5,921 bases of DNA from Peptostreptococcaceae bacterium (GTDB lineage Bacteria; Bacillota_A; Clostridia; Peptostreptococcales; Acidaminobacteraceae), in contig JABXKX010000485.1 in the NCBI GenBank assembly GCA_013619035.1, positions 1 through 5,921 on the forward strand, written 5' to 3'. Below, piece by piece: positions 5,791 through 5,921 of the stretch. The notes beneath the pieces are model-generated. The model searched no databases. It worked only from the letters and a program-made list of their open reading frames with translations, and was not told the origin of the DNA. The position numbers and the translations under genes were made by a program. Positions within the stretch are counted from its first letter, which is position 1, and each line of letters starts with the position of its first letter.

Positions 5791-5831
5791 AAAACATCCA
5801 TTTGTTTATTAGGCAAATTGGATGTTTTTTT
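5791..5831 (+). terminator. Rho-independent terminator of the kdu-TRAP operon
   Basis: AAAACATCCA-TTTG (5791-5804) pairs with CAAATTGGATGTTTT (5814-5828), with one bulged T at 5818 and a 9-nt loop. The right arm runs into seven T residues (5825-5831). It starts 8 nt after the large-permease stop codon. The four A residues on the left arm give a partial U-tract on the other strand, so it could also act weakly on a convergent transcript. Confidence 0.85.
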
Positions 5832-5837
5832 GTAATT

Positions 5838-5912
5838 TTACTTAATCGATTCAAATAAAGTATCTAGATTGTTTTGCATCGGTGTGTGTTTATTCATGGT
5901 AAATAGATACCG
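5838..5912 (-). other. Short open stretch on the minus strand, possible gene tail
   Basis: Read on the minus strand, 24 codons are open between an in-frame stop at 5913-5915 and TAA at 5838-5840. They include MNKHTPMQNNLDTLFESIK. The peptide looks protein-like and ends just before the operon terminator, as a convergent gene would. The upstream in-frame stop and the lack of a visible Shine-Dalgarno mean it is at best a tail broken by a frameshift or decay. It is not recognised and could be chance. Confidence 0.15.
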
Positions 5913-5921
5913 TTATTGAAT

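Noticed and set aside
1..5921. CRISPR arrays, tRNA or rRNA genes, insertion sequences, toxin-antitoxin or phage genes
   Set aside because: No spaced direct repeats beyond the 9-bp operator array, no tRNA-like cloverleaf, and no transposase, integrase or toxin-like reading frame were seen.

Overview
This window is strongly AT-rich. It carries purine-rich Shine-Dalgarno sequences of the GGAGG type, a consensus sigma-A promoter, U-tract terminators and a short lipoprotein signal on the transporter binding protein. Together these point to a low-GC Gram-positive bacterium (Bacillota, most likely an anaerobic Clostridia-type organism). Family or genus cannot be fixed from this sequence alone.

Layout. 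Positions 1-290 hold what look like the 3' ends of upstream genes or decayed gene fragments, closed by a rho-independent terminator at 263-289. A textbook promoter (TTGACA, 17 bp, TATACT; 331-359) follows. Four GTATAC-type sites at an exact 9-bp period (362-397) sit on its predicted transcription start and are the likely operator. Downstream are six co-directional genes with short gaps: kduD (482-1237), kduI (1271-2107), a GntR/FCD-type regulator (2147-2839), a TRAP solute-binding lipoprotein (2864-3883), the TRAP small permease (3982-4473) and the TRAP large permease (4476-5783). A U-tract terminator at 5791-5831 closes the unit. The last 90 bases hold only a short open stretch on the minus strand.

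How the genes work together. KduI and KduD carry out consecutive steps on 4-deoxy-5-keto-uronate, the sugar released when pectate, hyaluronan or related uronic-acid polymers are cut by lyases. KduI isomerises it and KduD reduces the product to 2-keto-3-deoxygluconate (KDG). The tripartite TRAP transporter encoded with them probably imports a uronate or a uronate-derived acid. The regulator in the middle of the operon has a DNA-binding domain whose family recognises GT-AC dyads, which fits the GTATAC array at the promoter. It is therefore probably the local autoregulated repressor. KDG kinase, KDPG aldolase, polysaccharide lyases and unsaturated uronyl hydrolases are not in the window and must be elsewhere if the pathway is complete.

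The enzyme and transporter families are well known, and I do not see an undescribed system here. The least ordinary features are regulatory: the 9-bp-phased operator array and a cluster of three inverted repeats between the binding-protein and membrane-permease genes, one of which includes the Shine-Dalgarno sequence of the small permease gene.
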